From NCBI RefSeq assembly GCF_022829465.1, contig NZ_JAKSXZ010000081.1, forward strand, positions 62,001 through 126,000: a stretch of DNA of 64,000 nucleotides, read 5' to 3'. The notes under the pieces were generated by a model. That model did not search any database. It was not told the origin of the DNA and saw nothing but the letters and a program-made list of their open reading frames with translations. A program made the translations under genes and the position numbers. This stretch comes from Methylobacterium sp. J-067 (lineage in GTDB: Bacteria > Pseudomonadota > Alphaproteobacteria > Rhizobiales > Beijerinckiaceae). Each line of letters starts with the position of its first letter. Positions within the stretch are counted from its first letter, which is position 1. Positions 7,846-18,031 of this stretch are shown one piece after another.

Positions 7846-8880
7846 ATGGGTTACAAGGTCGCCATCGTCGGCGCCACGGGCAACGTGGGCCGCGAGATGC
7901 TCGATATCCTGGCCGAGCGGGCTTTCCCCGCCGACGAGGTCGTGGCGCTGGCCTCGCGCCGCAGCCAGGGTCAGGAGGTCTCCTTCGGCGACAGGACCCT
8001 GAAGGTCAAAACCCTCGACACCTACGATTTCTCCGACACGGACATCTGCCTGATGTCGGCCGGCGGCGAGGCCTCCAAGGAGTGGTCGCCCCGCATCGGC
8101 CAGCAGGGCTGCGTCGTGATCGATAACTCGTCGGCCTTCCGCTACGACGCCGACGTGCCGCTGATCGTGCCCGAGGTGAATGCCGACGCTGTCGCCGGCT
8201 TCACCAAGCGCCACATCATCGCAAACCCGAACTGCTCGACCGCCCAGCTCGTCGTCGCCCTGAAGCCGCTACACGACGCGGCCACGATCAAGCGCGTCGT
8301 GGTCTCGACCTATCAGTCGGTCTCCGGCGCCGGCAAGGAGGCGATGGACGAGCTGTTCCAGCAGACCCGCGCCGTCTTCACCGCCGGCGAGATCAAGCAG
8401 GGTGGCAAGTTCACCAAGCGCATCGCCTTCAACGTGATCCCGCACATCGATGTCTTCATGGAGGACGGGTACACGAAGGAAGAGTGGAAGATGGTCGCCG
8501 AGACCAAGAAGATGCTCGACCCGAAGATCAAGCTCACGGCCACCGCCGTGCGCGTGCCGGTCTTCATCGGCCATGCCGAGGCGGTGAACGTCGAGTTTGA
8601 GCGGCCTCTATCGGCCGAGCGGGCGACCGAGATCCTGCGCGCGGCGCCGGGCATCCTGGTGATCGATAAGCGCGAGAACGGCGGCTACATCACCCCCCAC
8701 GAGGCGGCGGGCGAGGATGCCACCTACATCTCCCGCATCCGCGAGGACGCGACGATCGAGAACGGCCTGAACTTCTGGTGCGTCTCGGACAACCTGCGCA
8801 AGGGCGCCGCCCTGAACGCGGTGCAGATCGCCGAAGTGCTCGTGAACCGCAAGCTCATCAAGCCGAAGTCGGCGGCGTAG
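7846..8880 (+). CDS. asd: Aspartate-semialdehyde dehydrogenase
   Basis: A 344-residue enzyme that reduces aspartyl phosphate to aspartate semialdehyde with NADPH, the branch point for lysine/diaminopimelate, threonine and methionine. The NADP-binding loop GATGNVG is at residues 9-15, and the catalytic cysteine is C130 in NPNCSTAQ. The substrate-binding segment VSTYQSVSGAGKEAMDEL and the later histidine in PVFIGHAEAV are present. The ATG at 7846 has GGAG upstream; the frame is open earlier, but the conserved N-terminus starts here. It is monocistronic as far as the window shows, and convergent with livF. Confidence 0.96.
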   Translation: MGYKVAIVGATGNVGREMLDILAERAFPADEVVALASRRSQGQEVSFGDRTLKVKTLDTYDFSDTDICLMSAGGEASKEWSPRIGQQGCVVIDNSSAFRYDADVPLIVPEVNADAVAGFTKRHIIANPNCSTAQLVVALKPLHDAATIKRVVVSTYQSVSGAGKEAMDELFQQTRAVFTAGEIKQGGKFTKRIAFNVIPHIDVFMEDGYTKEEWKMVAETKKMLDPKIKLTATAVRVPVFIGHAEAVNVEFERPLSAERATEILRAAPGILVIDKRENGGYITPHEAAGEDATYISRIREDATIENGLNFWCVSDNLRKGAALNAVQIAEVLVNRKLIKPKSAA

Positions 8881-8890
8881 GCCCCCCTCC

Positions 8891-8917
8891 GTCCTCCCCC
8901 TGCGACGGGGGGAGGAC
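8891..8917. terminator. Hairpin between convergent asd and livF
   Basis: A ten-base perfect stem, GTCCTCCCCC (8891-8900) with GGGGGAGGAC (8908-8917), over a 7-nt loop, sits between the stops of asd (8880) and livF (8929). There is no U-run on either side. It is placed and shaped to stop transcription from both directions. Confidence 0.6.
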
Positions 8918-8928
8918 ATCACATCGCG

Positions 8929-9640
<712 letters not shown>

Positions 9641-9648
<8 letters not shown>

Positions 9649-11695
9649 GGGCGGCCTCCGTGGTGGTGCCGCCCATTTCGCCGGGGGCACCGAGATAGGC
9701 TTCGATCACCTTCGGGTCGGCCTGCACCTCGCGGGCGCCGCCCTCGGCGATCTTGTGGCCGAAATCGAGGACGCTCACCCGGTCGCAGAGACCCATGACC
9801 ACGTCCATGTGGTGCTCGATCAGGATGACGGTGATGCCCGCATCCCGGATCTTGCGGATGATCGCCACGAGGTCGGCGATGTCCGGCGCCGTGAGGCCCG
9901 CCGCCGGCTCGTCGAGGAGCAGCAGCACCGGATCGAGCGCCAGGGCGCGGCCGATCTCCAAGAGGCGTTGCTTGCCGTAGGGGAGGTTGCGCGCCTCCGT
10001 CTGCGCCAGGGCGTGCAGCCCCATGAAGTCGAGGATCGCCATGGCGCGGGCGCGGGCCTCCCGCTCCTCCCGGCGGCGCCGGGGCGTGCCGAGGATCGCG
10101 TCGAACAGCGTGCCCTTGAAGGTATGGTGCAGGCCGACCAGCACGTTCTCCAGCGCGGTCATCTCGCGGAAGAGCTGCACGTTCTGGAAGGTCCGCGCCA
10201 CGCCCGCGAGGGCGATCTCGGAGGGCGTGCGCCCGTCGAGGCGCTGGCCGCCCGCCACGGCGAGCGTCACCGAGCCGGCGGTGGGTTTGTAGATGCCGGT
10301 GAGCACGTTCATCATCGTGCTCTTGCCCGAGCCGTTCGGGCCGATGAGCCCGTGGATCGTGCCGGGCTTCACCGTCAGGTCGACGCCAGCCAGCGCCTTC
10401 AGGCCGCCGAACTGCATCAGCGCCTGATCGACCTTGAGGAGCGCCTCGGCCCCGGCATCGCCGCGCTGGGCGATGAGCGCCGACCCCTCGGCCGACACGC
10501 TGCGGCCCTCGGCGGTGTGCGACGGGCGCAGCGCCGGGATCATCTGGCGCAGGAAGCCCACGATCCCGTCCGGCAGGTAATAGACGACGAACAGGATCAG
10601 CAGGCCGAACACCGTCAGGCGGTAGTCGGTCACGGATTCCATCGCCATCGTGGCCGGGAAGAACAGGATGCAGAGGGCGACGGGGATGAGGATCGCGTAG
10701 CGGTTCTCACGCTTGCGCAGGAAGGCCTGCGCCCCGACGACCACGGCGGCGGCCGCGATGATGCCGGCCATGATCCGCACGAGGCCGATATCCGCCAGGA
10801 TATTCGGCATCATCACGATGATCACTGAGCCGATGAGCGGCCCGGAGCGCGACTTGCGTCCGCCCATGGTGACGGCGAGCAGGAACAGCACCGTCAATTC
10901 GAAGCTGTAGGTGTTCGGCGAGACGTAGCGCTCGGACCACGCGAACAGCGCCCCCGCGAGGCCAGCGAGGCCCGCCGAGACCACGAAGGCATAGACCTTG
11001 TAGCGGTAGACCGAGACGCCCATGCAATCGCAGGCGATGGGGGAGTCGCGCAGGGCCTCGAAGGCGCGGCCGAAGGGCGAGCGCACCACCCGGTTCACCA
11101 GAACGATGGTGGCGAGCAGGCAGGCGCAGACGAGGTAGTAGAATTCGAGCTTGCGGCCGGCGGAGCCCCAGGGGGCCTGCATCCCGATCAGCGAAAAGTC
11201 TAGGACGCGCACCGGGGGCAAGGTGATGCCCAGCGGGCCGTTGGTGATCGGCGTCAGTTCGTTGATGAAGATCTGAATGATCGTACCGAAGGCCAGCGTC
11301 ACCATGGCGAGGTAGGGCCCGCTCACCCGGAGCGCCGGCACCGCCAGGATCGCGCCGAAGGCGGCGGTGAGCCCGATCCCGGCCACGAGGCCGAGCCAGA
11401 TGCCGATCTTGAAGTGGAAGAACAGGGCCGCCGCCGCGTAGGCGCCGATGCCGAACAGGCCGGCATGGCCCAGCGAGACCTGGCCCGTGTAGCCGACGAC
11501 GATGTCGAGGCCGAGGATCAGGATGGCGTAGATCGCAATCAAGATCATCAGGTGCACGTAATAGGTGCTCGTGATGACGTGCGGGAAGCCGGCGAGGAAG
11601 GCGACGAGCAGCAAACCCCCGACCCAGCCGATGCCACGGCTGACGGTTGGGGTGGCGGCGGGCTCGGCCGCCGGCGCGAGGGCGGTGTTCGCCAT
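9641..11695 (-). CDS. Fused LivM permease - LivG ATPase of a HAAT-type ABC transporter
   Basis: One 684-residue reading frame holds two usual subunits. Residues 1-380 form a LivM-type permease with multiple hydrophobic helices and the motif GYTGQVSLGHAGLFGIGAYA. After a polar linker of about 40 residues, residues 420-684 form a LivG ATPase with Walker A GPNGSGKST, a signature of the form LPYGKQRLLEIGRAL and Walker B VLLLLDEPAAGLTAPD. There is no stop or frameshift between them, so this is a real fusion and not an annotation error. Such fusions are known in alphaproteobacterial HAAT systems. It starts at the ATG at 11695, five bases after livH. Confidence 0.9.
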
Positions 11696-11700
11696 GGCGG

Positions 11701-12573
11701 TCAGACCTTCTTGATCACGGCCTTGCCGAACAGGCCGACCGGGCGAATCGAGAGCACGACGAGGAGGAGGATCAGGCCCGGCACGTCCTTGTAGCCGGTC
11801 GAGATGTAGAAGCCGGTCAGCGTCTCCGCGACGCCGAGGATGAGGCCGCCGACGATGACGCCGAGGCCGGATTCGAGGCCGCCGATGATCGCGACGGCGA
11901 AGGCCTTCAGCGCCAGCACCGAGCCCATCGTCGCGCCCGTCAGGGTGACGGGGGCCACCAGCACGCCCGCGAAGGCGGCGGTCATGGCGCTGATCGAGTA
12001 GGAGAGGGTGATGACGCGCTTGGTGTTGATACCCATCAGCCCGGCCGCGTCGATGTCGTTCGAGGTGGCGACGACCGCCTTCCCCCAGATCGACTTGCGG
12101 TTGAAGATTTCGACCGCGAGCATCATCAGCAGCGCGCCGCCGACGATCAGCATCTCCATGGGGAGGATGCGCACGCCGCCGATCTCGATCGGCGCGTCGG
12201 GGAGCGGGGAGGGGAAGGGCAGGTCGTCCCGGCCCCAGATGTTCTCGGCGACGTTCTTGAAGATGATGCCGAGCGCGATGGTGGCCATGATCCACCCGTA
12301 CTCGGACTTGATCGCGATGGCCGGCCGCACCGCCAGCCGCTCGACCACGGCGCCGAGGCCGAAGCCGAAGACGAGGACGAGGGGGATCATCAGCCAGTAG
12401 CCGGTGAAGGGCACCAGCGTGAGACCGAACAGGGCGCCGACGGCCAGCGCCTCACCCTGGCCGAAGTTCAGGGTCTTCGACGTGGCGAAGGTGAGCTGAT
12501 AGCCGAAGGCGATGGCGGCATAGATCATGCCGACCGCGACGCCCGAGGCCACGAGTTGCAGGAAGATGGTCAT
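11701..12573 (-). CDS. livH: Branched-chain amino acid type ABC transporter permease (LivH-like)
   Basis: A 290-residue integral membrane protein with about eight hydrophobic segments. It starts MTIFLQLVASGVAVGMIYAA and contains the LivH signature TLNFGQGEALAVGALFG and the cytoplasmic coupling region AVVATSNDIDAAGLMGINTKR. It forms the pore with the LivM half of the fused downstream protein. The gene lies 84 bp after the binding-protein gene, with a strong hairpin between them, and 5 bp before the fused gene. Confidence 0.9.
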   Translation of the reverse strand: MTIFLQLVASGVAVGMIYAAIAFGYQLTFATSKTLNFGQGEALAVGALFGLTLVPFTGYWLMIPLVLVFGFGLGAVVERLAVRPAIAIKSEYGWIMATIALGIIFKNVAENIWGRDDLPFPSPLPDAPIEIGGVRILPMEMLIVGGALLMMLAVEIFNRKSIWGKAVVATSNDIDAAGLMGINTKRVITLSYSISAMTAAFAGVLVAPVTLTGATMGSVLALKAFAVAIIGGLESGLGVIVGGLILGVAETLTGFYISTGYKDVPGLILLLVVLSIRPVGLFGKAVIKKV

Positions 12574-12618
12574 GGACGGCCGTCTTGATGAACGGGCAGC
12601 GGGAATAGTCGCGAACGA

Positions 12619-12642
12619 CGCCCCGGGCTCTCACCCGGGGCG
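12619..12642 (-). terminator. Attenuating hairpin between binding-protein and permease genes
   Basis: CGCCCCGGG (12619-12627) pairs with CCCGGGGCG (12634-12642) over a 6-nt loop, CTCTCA. It lies 15 bases after the binding-protein stop and upstream of livH. No U-tract follows. Hairpins in this position usually give partial termination or protect the binding-protein message from 3' decay, so that the binding protein is made in excess. Confidence 0.6.
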
Positions 12643-12657
12643 CCCAACCCCGAACGA

Positions 12658-13884
12658 TCAGTTCGAGGACTTTTCCTTCACGCGGACGGTGCTCGCGTTC
12701 TTCGCGTCGTCCGGGTTCGCGTAGACGATCTTGCCGTCCTGCACCTTGCCGAACACGACCATGTTCCGCGAGATCGCGTTGTGGTCCTTGTCGGTGAACG
12801 GGTGATCGTAGGTCGTCACCACGCCCTCGACCTTGGTGTTCAGGTTCTCGAGGGCCGCGCGGATCTTCGGCCCGTCGGTCGAGCCGGCCTGCTTGATTGC
12901 GGCGGCGATCAGGTAGATCGAATCGTAGCCCTGTGCGCCGGCCACCGGGGTCGGAATCTTCGAAACGCCGTAGGCCTTGTAGTAATCGTCGAGGAAGGCG
13001 GCGCGCTTCGGAACGGACTTATCCTCGATGAAGGTCTGCGGCATCACCACGCCGTTGCCGTTCGTGCCGGCGATGTCGATGAAGCTCTGCATCGACGCCG
13101 GCCATGAGGCGATCATCGGCACCTTCCAGCCGAGCTTGGCCATGCCGTTGGTGATCTGCGCCAGTTCCGGGCCGATGCCGTAGGCGAGGATCACGTCGGC
13201 GCCGGCTTCCTTCGACTTGAGGAGCTGGGCCGTCATGTCGACGTCCTTGATGTTGAACTTCTCGACGGCGACCGCCTTCATCTTCTTGGCGGCGAGCTGC
13301 TTTTCGATGTCCTCGCGGCCGAGTTGGCCGTAATTGGTCGAATCCGCGAGCACCGCGATCTTCTTGAAGCCCTGGCGCAGGGCCTCGTCCACCATCATGC
13401 CGGCCTGCAGCACGTCGTAGGCGGAGTTCCGGAAGACGTAGTTGTTGTCGTAATCCGGCGCCTTGAACTGCTCGGTGATGACCGTCCCGGTGGCGACGTT
13501 GTTGAACACCGGGATCTCGGCTTCCTGGTAGAAGCGCTGGGCGGCGAGCGCCACGCCGGTGTTGATGAAGCCGACGGTCGCGACGACCTTTTCCTTGTTG
13601 ATGAGCTCCTGCGCGACCTGTGCGCCGACCTCGTTCTTGGCCTCGTCGTCACGCTCGACGAGCTGGATCTGCCTGCCCAGGACGCCGCCGTTCTTGTTGA
13701 TCTCGGCGGCGGCGAGCTTGGCGCCGTCGCGCATCGAGACGCCCATGGAGGACGAGCCGCCGGTATAGGGTCCGGTCAGGCCGATCTTGATCGCGTCGGC
13801 GGCGAAGGCGGCGTGGAAGGGGGCGACGCCGAGCGCGGTCGCGCAAAGCAGCGCACCCACCAAGGCGCGTTTGGTCACGATCAT
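12658..13884 (-). CDS. Periplasmic substrate-binding protein of a HAAT-type ABC transporter (LivK-like)
   Basis: A 408-residue type I periplasmic binding protein. The first 28 residues (MIVTKRALVG..., ending HAAFA) are a Sec signal peptide. The mature chain begins with IKIGLTGPYTGGSSSMG and has the ligand-pocket segments VGFINTGVALAAQ and VILAYGIGPELAQ. I start at the ATG at 13884, preceded by GGAGAGGAAAC; an upstream ATG at 13899 would put the signal peptide out of register. It is the first gene of the transporter operon. The ligand may be a branched-chain amino acid, an amide or urea; sequence alone does not decide. Confidence 0.9.
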   Translation of the reverse strand: MIVTKRALVGALLCATALGVAPFHAAFAADAIKIGLTGPYTGGSSSMGVSMRDGAKLAAAEINKNGGVLGRQIQLVERDDEAKNEVGAQVAQELINKEKVVATVGFINTGVALAAQRFYQEAEIPVFNNVATGTVITEQFKAPDYDNNYVFRNSAYDVLQAGMMVDEALRQGFKKIAVLADSTNYGQLGREDIEKQLAAKKMKAVAVEKFNIKDVDMTAQLLKSKEAGADVILAYGIGPELAQITNGMAKLGWKVPMIASWPASMQSFIDIAGTNGNGVVMPQTFIEDKSVPKRAAFLDDYYKAYGVSKIPTPVAGAQGYDSIYLIAAAIKQAGSTDGPKIRAALENLNTKVEGVVTTYDHPFTDKDHNAISRNMVVFGKVQDGKIVYANPDDAKNASTVRVKEKSSN

Positions 13885-14106
13885 CGTTTCCTCTCCCATG
13901 CCGGGACGGCGTTACGGCTCTGACGGTCTTTGAGTCGTACGACCGGCCGCGCCGTGTGCCGTCGAGGGCTACGTCGTCGCGGTTCGGTGCCCGCGCGGTC
14001 TGCCCTTCAGCGTGGCAACTTTCGTGCGGTAACGCACCTTTGAAGGCAACGTCACCGTAACGTCAAGGTCTGGAAGAGGTTTCTGCGTAATGGATACAGG
14101 AAAGAT

Positions 14107-14131
14107 CCCGGGAGACGTCCCATCTCCCGGG
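14107..14131 (-). terminator. Hairpin downstream of the DUF2312 gene
   Basis: CCCGGGAGA (14107-14115) pairs with TCTCCCGGG (14123-14131) over a 7-nt loop, 16 bases after the stop of the minus-strand DUF2312 gene. On that strand a short ATCTTTCC follows. It is a likely intrinsic terminator with a weak U-tract. Confidence 0.6.
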
Positions 14132-14147
14132 GTTCCTGGTATATTGG

Positions 14148-14441
14148 CTACGCCATACCCAGGGCCTGCAGGTACAGCTCCAGGATGGCTTCCTGCTCCT
14201 GGCGCTCGCTGTGGTCCTGTTTGCGGATGCGCAGGATGGTGCGGACGGCCTTCGAGTCGAAGCCGCGGCCCTTCAGTTCGGCGAACACCTCCTTGATGTC
14301 GCCCATGATGCCGGCCTTCTCCTCCTCCAGGCGCTCAAGCCGCTCGATGAACTGCTTGAGTTCGTCGGCGGCCACGCCCTCGGCGGAGGAGACGTCGCCG
14401 GAGGCCGGCGTGCCCGCTCGGGGCATCGAATGCGCGTTCAT
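14148..14441 (-). CDS. DUF2312 (UPF0335) family protein
   Basis: A 97-residue alphaproteobacterial protein. After a variable N-terminus of about 25 residues comes the conserved coiled coil: [19 protein letters not shown], then [20 protein letters not shown] and ILRIRKQD, ending YLQALGM. It is helical and probably DNA- or nucleoid-associated or a small scaffold; function is not established. The family is nearly universal in Rhizobiales, which supports the taxonomic placement. It stands alone with its own terminator. Confidence 0.9.
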   Translation of the reverse strand: MNAHSMPRAGTPASGDVSSAEGVAADELKQFIERLERLEEEKAGIMGDIKEVFAELKGRGFDSKAVRTILRIRKQDHSERQEQEAILELYLQALGMA

Positions 14442-14531
14442 GGAGATCTCCGCTGTTGCGCCAGATCGGGCGCCTCGGACCCGCTGGTTAAGCGGTCAAG
14501 CTTACCCGATTCTTATTGCGGGAGTCCCCAC

Positions 14532-14837
14532 TCAGTGGCCGCCCTCGCGGGTGGAGAAGGCCGCCTGCTGCGCCGGGCTCGCCTCCGTCTGGTGCTGCGC
14601 CTTCCACGTCTCGTAGGGCATGCCGTAGACCGCCTCGCGGCTCTCGTCCTTGGTGAGGGCGATGCCCTTCTCGTCGGCGGCGTCCTTGAGCCAGTTCGAC
14701 AGGCAGTTCCGGCAGAAGCCGGCGAGGTTCATCAGGTCGATGTTCTGCACATCCGTGCGGTTGCGCAGGTGCGAGACGAGCCGCCGGAACACCGCCGCCT
14801 CGAGCTCGGTCTGGGTCGCTTGGTCGATCTCGGCCAT
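14532..14837 (-). CDS. DUF1244 family protein
   Basis: A 101-residue small soluble protein recognised as DUF1244 by RRLVSHLRNRTDVQNIDLMN, the cysteine pair in LAGFCRNCLSNWL and YGMPYETWKAQHQ. The CxxC suggests a metal or redox site, though the function is unknown. It follows the N-formylglutamate amidohydrolase family gene after 23 bp on the same strand, so the two are likely co-transcribed, an arrangement seen in other alphaproteobacteria from memory. The start is the ATG at 14837. Confidence 0.9.
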   Translation of the reverse strand: MAEIDQATQTELEAAVFRRLVSHLRNRTDVQNIDLMNLAGFCRNCLSNWLKDAADEKGIALTKDESREAVYGMPYETWKAQHQTEASPAQQAAFSTREGGH

Positions 14838-14860
14838 GGGATGGGTCCTTCCGTGACGGG

Positions 14861-15709
14861 TCAGGCGGCGATGAGCGGCGCGAGGATGCGGGCGAACCTG
14901 TCCGCCCATTCGCGCTGCCCGTCCTCGCCCGCGATGAGGTCCTGGCGGATCTCCACCAGGGCGTTGGGCAGGCCGCGCACCGTAGCGTGGCGGTCGATCG
15001 TGTCGCCGGGCAGGCCGCCGCCATAGGGATCGTTGTCGCCCACGATGAGCCCCGCCGGGTCGGCCTTCAGGGCGTCGATGAGCGGCCGGGCGAGGCGGTC
15101 GTCGCGGTCGTAGAGGATGCCGACATGCCAGGGCCGGGGGACGCCCCGCCAATAGGGCGTGAAGCTGTGGATCGTCACGAGCGACGGCACCCGCCCCGCG
15201 GCCTCGGCCCCTGCCAGCGCGCCAGCGATGCCGGCATCGAACGGATCGTAGAAGCGGGCGATGCGCGCCGCCTTGCCGGCCTCGTCGATCCGGGCGTTGC
15301 CCGGCACCACGGCGCCGTCCGAGAGGCGCATCACGAGGGTTGGGTCGGCGCGCCCACGATTGGGATCGATGATCAGGCGCGAGAAGTGCGTGAGCACGGC
15401 CGGCGCGTTTAGCGCCCGGGCGAGCGCCCGCGTCACGCCGGCGGCGCCGATGTCGTAGGCGATGTGCCGGCTGAACTCCTCCGGCGCGACGCCGAGATGG
15501 ATGTCGGGCGGCACGAAGTTCGAAGCGTGGTCGCAGGCGAGGACCAGCCCGCAGGCGGGGTCGCCCTCGATGATCTCGCAAGGGTGGGAGGGCGCGTCAG
15601 GCTCCGGGCGGATCACGCAAAACTCGCTGGCCGGGACGGGAAGGGCGAAGAGCGCGGCGGATAGCGCGGGCGGCACGCTTGCCGTCGCGCGGCGGCTCGG
15701 GCACAGCAC
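14861..15709 (-). CDS. N-formylglutamate amidohydrolase family protein
   Basis: A protein of up to 282 residues in the N-formylglutamate amidohydrolase (HutG-like) family. Signatures include GLVLACDHASNFVPPD, HIAYDIGAAGV, SRLIIDPNRGR and VTIHSFTPYWRG. The biochemically known members remove formate from N-formyl-L-glutamate at the end of histidine breakdown, but many members are of unknown specificity and no hut genes are near. The start is uncertain: the first 35 residues are not typical of the family, and a start closer to CEIIEGDPACG is possible. It is followed by the DUF1244 gene. Confidence 0.85.
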   Translation of the reverse strand: MLCPSRRATASVPPALSAALFALPVPASEFCVIRPEPDAPSHPCEIIEGDPACGLVLACDHASNFVPPDIHLGVAPEEFSRHIAYDIGAAGVTRALARALNAPAVLTHFSRLIIDPNRGRADPTLVMRLSDGAVVPGNARIDEAGKAARIARFYDPFDAGIAGALAGAEAAGRVPSLVTIHSFTPYWRGVPRPWHVGILYDRDDRLARPLIDALKADPAGLIVGDNDPYGGGLPGDTIDRHATVRGLPNALVEIRQDLIAGEDGQREWADRFARILAPLIAA

Positions 15710-15872
15710 CTATCAAGGATCGTGCGCTCACGGCAAGGAACGGGCCCGCCGCCCCGGGAGGGGCGGGGATCGCACGGCCTGGTCGGGCGCTCCCGCCGAC
15801 GGGAGGGCCCCGGCAATCAAGAACTGCGCGCCGCCCCCCGGGCCACGGCGCCGAGGGAGCCCGTTGCACGCC

Positions 15873-17180
15873 ATGTCCGAGACCCCCGCCACCGACGTCC
15901 AAACCCAGCGCGCCCATCTGGACGCCTTCCTCACCGCCGCGATCCGCGCCGCCCACCCGGATCTCTGCCTGCCGGCCCACCTGCCGCCACCGAGCCCCGG
16001 CCGACTGATCATCCTCGCCGCCGGCAAGGCCGCCGGCAGCATGAGCGCCGTGGCGAGCCGGTTCTACCGGCAGGAGCACGGCCTCGGCGATGACCGCATC
16101 GTCGGCCTCGCCGTGGCGCGCCACGGCTACGGCCAGGAGGCGCCCGGCATCCACATGGTCGAGGCGGGCCATCCGGTCCCCGACCAAGCGGGCATCGACG
16201 CCACGGAGGAGGTGCTGCGCCTCGCGGCGGCGGCCGGGCCGGAGGACGAGGTGCTGGTGCTGCTCTCCGGCGGCGGCTCGGCCAACTGGATCGCCCCGGC
16301 GGGCGACCTCACCCTCACCGAGAAGCAGGGCATCACCCGCGCCATCCTGCGCTCCGGCGCGCCGATCGGCGAGTTCAACACGGTGCGCAAGCACATCTCC
16401 CGGATCAAAGGCGGGCGCCTCGCCCGCGCCGCGCGCAACGCCCGCTCGGTGCTGACGCTCGCCATCTCCGACGTGCCCTTCGACGATCCCGCCGTGATCG
16501 CCTCCGGCCCGACCGTGCCCGACCCCTCGACCCTGGCCGATGCCCGCGAAATCTGCGAGCGCCGGAACATCCCGCTCCCCGAGGCGGCCAAGCGGCTGCT
16601 GAACGATCCGGCGAATGAATCGCCGAAGCCGGGCGACCCGCTCTTCGCCAACAGCACCTACAAGATCATCGCCCGCCCGCAGGACGCCCTCGACGCGGCG
16701 GCGGCGGCGGCACGGGAGGCCGGCTACGAGCCGGTCATGCTGGGCTCCGACCTCGAAGGCGAGGCCCGCGCCGTCGCCGCCGAGCACGCGGTAGAGGCCA
16801 AGCGCTACAAGGATGCCGGCCGGCGCGTGGCGCTCATTTCCGGCGGCGAATTGACGGTGACGATCCGGGGCGAGGGCCATGGCGGCCCGAACCAGGAATA
16901 CGCCCTGGCCCTCGCCATCGCGCTGGACGGCACCCCCGGCATCAGCGGGATCAGCGCCGACACGGACGGCACCGATGGCGGGCGCGGCCTCGCCACCGAC
17001 CCGGCCGGCGGCCTCGTGGATCCGACGACCTTGGCACGCGCCCGCGCCGCCGGCCTCGATCCGGCCGCGATGCTCGACCAGAACGACTCCACCGCGTTCT
17101 TCGCCGCCCTCGGCGATCTGGTGAATCCCGGCCCCACCTGCACGAATGTCAACGACTGCCGCATCATCCTCGTCGGCTGA
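15873..17180 (+). CDS. gckA: Glycerate 2-kinase (DUF4147/MOFRL family)
   Basis: A 435-residue glycerate kinase of the MOFRL type. The N-terminal Rossmann-like part has IILAAGKAAGSM and the glycine-rich VLLSGGGSANW, with NTVRKHISRIKGGRLA and AISDVPFDDPAVIASGPT following. The C-terminal MOFRL domain has ALISGGELTVTIRGEGHGG and GISADTDGTDG. In methylotrophs using the serine cycle, this enzyme phosphorylates glycerate to 2-phosphoglycerate, feeding enolase; it also serves glycerate and glyoxylate use elsewhere. I start at the ATG at 15873 (MSETPATDVQ). Its end overlaps the next gene by 35 nt. Serine-cycle use is inferred from the likely host. Confidence 0.88.
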   Translation: MSETPATDVQTQRAHLDAFLTAAIRAAHPDLCLPAHLPPPSPGRLIILAAGKAAGSMSAVASRFYRQEHGLGDDRIVGLAVARHGYGQEAPGIHMVEAGHPVPDQAGIDATEEVLRLAAAAGPEDEVLVLLSGGGSANWIAPAGDLTLTEKQGITRAILRSGAPIGEFNTVRKHISRIKGGRLARAARNARSVLTLAISDVPFDDPAVIASGPTVPDPSTLADAREICERRNIPLPEAAKRLLNDPANESPKPGDPLFANSTYKIIARPQDALDAAAAAAREAGYEPVMLGSDLEGEARAVAAEHAVEAKRYKDAGRRVALISGGELTVTIRGEGHGGPNQEYALALAIALDGTPGISGISADTDGTDGGRGLATDPAGGLVDPTTLARARAAGLDPAAMLDQNDSTAFFAALGDLVNPGPTCTNVNDCRIILVG

Positions 17181-17616
17181 CCGCCTGCGCCCCCTCGTGC
17201 TCGCCCTCGGCCTCGCGCTCCTCGGCGCGGGGCCGGCGCGGGCCGACCTCCGTCTCTGCAACCAGACCGAGAGCAAGGTCGGGGTGTCCCTGGGCTACCG
17301 CGACACGCAGGGCTGGGTGACGGAGGGCTGGTGGGAGTTGAAGCCGAAGGGCTGCGAGACGCTGCTCTCCGGCTCCCTGGCGGCCCGGTTCTATTACGTC
17401 TTCGCCGTGGACTACACGCGCGGCGGCGAATGGGGCGGGCGCTCGCTGATGTGCACCCGCGACGCGGAGTTCACGATCCGGGGGATCGAGGATTGCCTCG
17501 CCCGCGGCTTCGACCGGAACGGCTTCTTCGAGGTCGATACCGGCGAGCAGAAGAACTGGACGATCCAGCTCACCGAGCCGGATCGTTCGACAGCCAAGCC
17601 ATTGGACAAGCCTTGA
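17146..17616 (+). CDS. DUF1036 family secreted protein
   Basis: A 156-residue protein with a signal peptide in the first 34 residues (a hydrophobic run followed by GPARA) and then a DUF1036 domain starting LRLCNQTESKVGVSLGY, with GWWELKPKGCETLL and FYYVFAVDY. The cysteines (LCNQ, KGCE, LMCT, EDCL) probably form disulphides in the periplasm. The function of the family is unknown. The ATG at 17146 lies inside the end of the glycerate kinase gene in another frame, a 35-nt overlap; later in-frame starts would cut the signal peptide. Confidence 0.8.
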   Translation: MSTTAASSSSADRLRPLVLALGLALLGAGPARADLRLCNQTESKVGVSLGYRDTQGWVTEGWWELKPKGCETLLSGSLAARFYYVFAVDYTRGGEWGGRSLMCTRDAEFTIRGIEDCLARGFDRNGFFEVDTGEQKNWTIQLTEPDRSTAKPLDKP

Positions 17617-17768
17617 GGGTTGCCTCCGGGGGACGAATCCTGATATGGCGGCGCCGATCCCGCGATGCCTGAGCCGTCATCGCCGGGCGCGCCTTGCGCG
17701 ACCGGAGACCGGCCGGACGTTTTCGACGAACCCCGTTCCTGGACGGCCCCTCGCGGGCCGAGAGACCC

Positions 17769-17894
17769 ATGAAGATCCGCAACTCCCTCAAGTCCCTGCT
17801 CGGCCGCCACCGCGACAACCAGCTCGTGCGCCGCAAGGGCCGCGTCTACATCATCAACAAGACGCAGAAGCGCTTCAAGGCCCGCCAGGGCTGA
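17769..17894 (+). CDS. rpmJ: 50S ribosomal protein L36 (cysteine-free type)
   Basis: A 41-residue basic protein, [18 protein letters not shown] and then [20 protein letters not shown]. This is the L36 form without the zinc-binding Cys/His set (also called YkgO type), which is the normal form in alphaproteobacteria. It binds 23S rRNA in the large subunit. The gene stands alone, followed by a clear intrinsic terminator at 17939. The ATG at 17769 gives the expected length. Confidence 0.96.
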   Translation: MKIRNSLKSLLGRHRDNQLVRRKGRVYIINKTQKRFKARQG

Positions 17895-17938
17895 AGACCG
17901 CCGCCCGGCTCCGGTCGGGCGCATTGCGATGGTTTGCG

Positions 17939-17965
17939 AAGCCGCGTCCGCCAGGGCGCGGCTTT
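17939..17965 (+). terminator. Intrinsic terminator of rpmJ
   Basis: AAGCCGCG (17939-17946) pairs with CGCGGCTT (17957-17964) over a 10-nt loop and is followed by a short TTTC. A second, weaker GC hairpin (17902-17921) precedes it. The position, 45 nt after the rpmJ stop, fits a terminator. Confidence 0.65.
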
Positions 17966-18031
17966 CGCGCGTCGGCCCGCGCGGCACGACGGCGCGTTGA
18001 CGGGAGCGCCTGTCCGCCGCAGCTTACAACC

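Noticed and set aside
13885..14147. Possible sigma-54 promoter before the ABC binding-protein gene
   Set aside because: A GG-N10-GC pair can be found on the minus strand, but the rest of the -24/-12 consensus (TGGCAC, TTGC) does not match.
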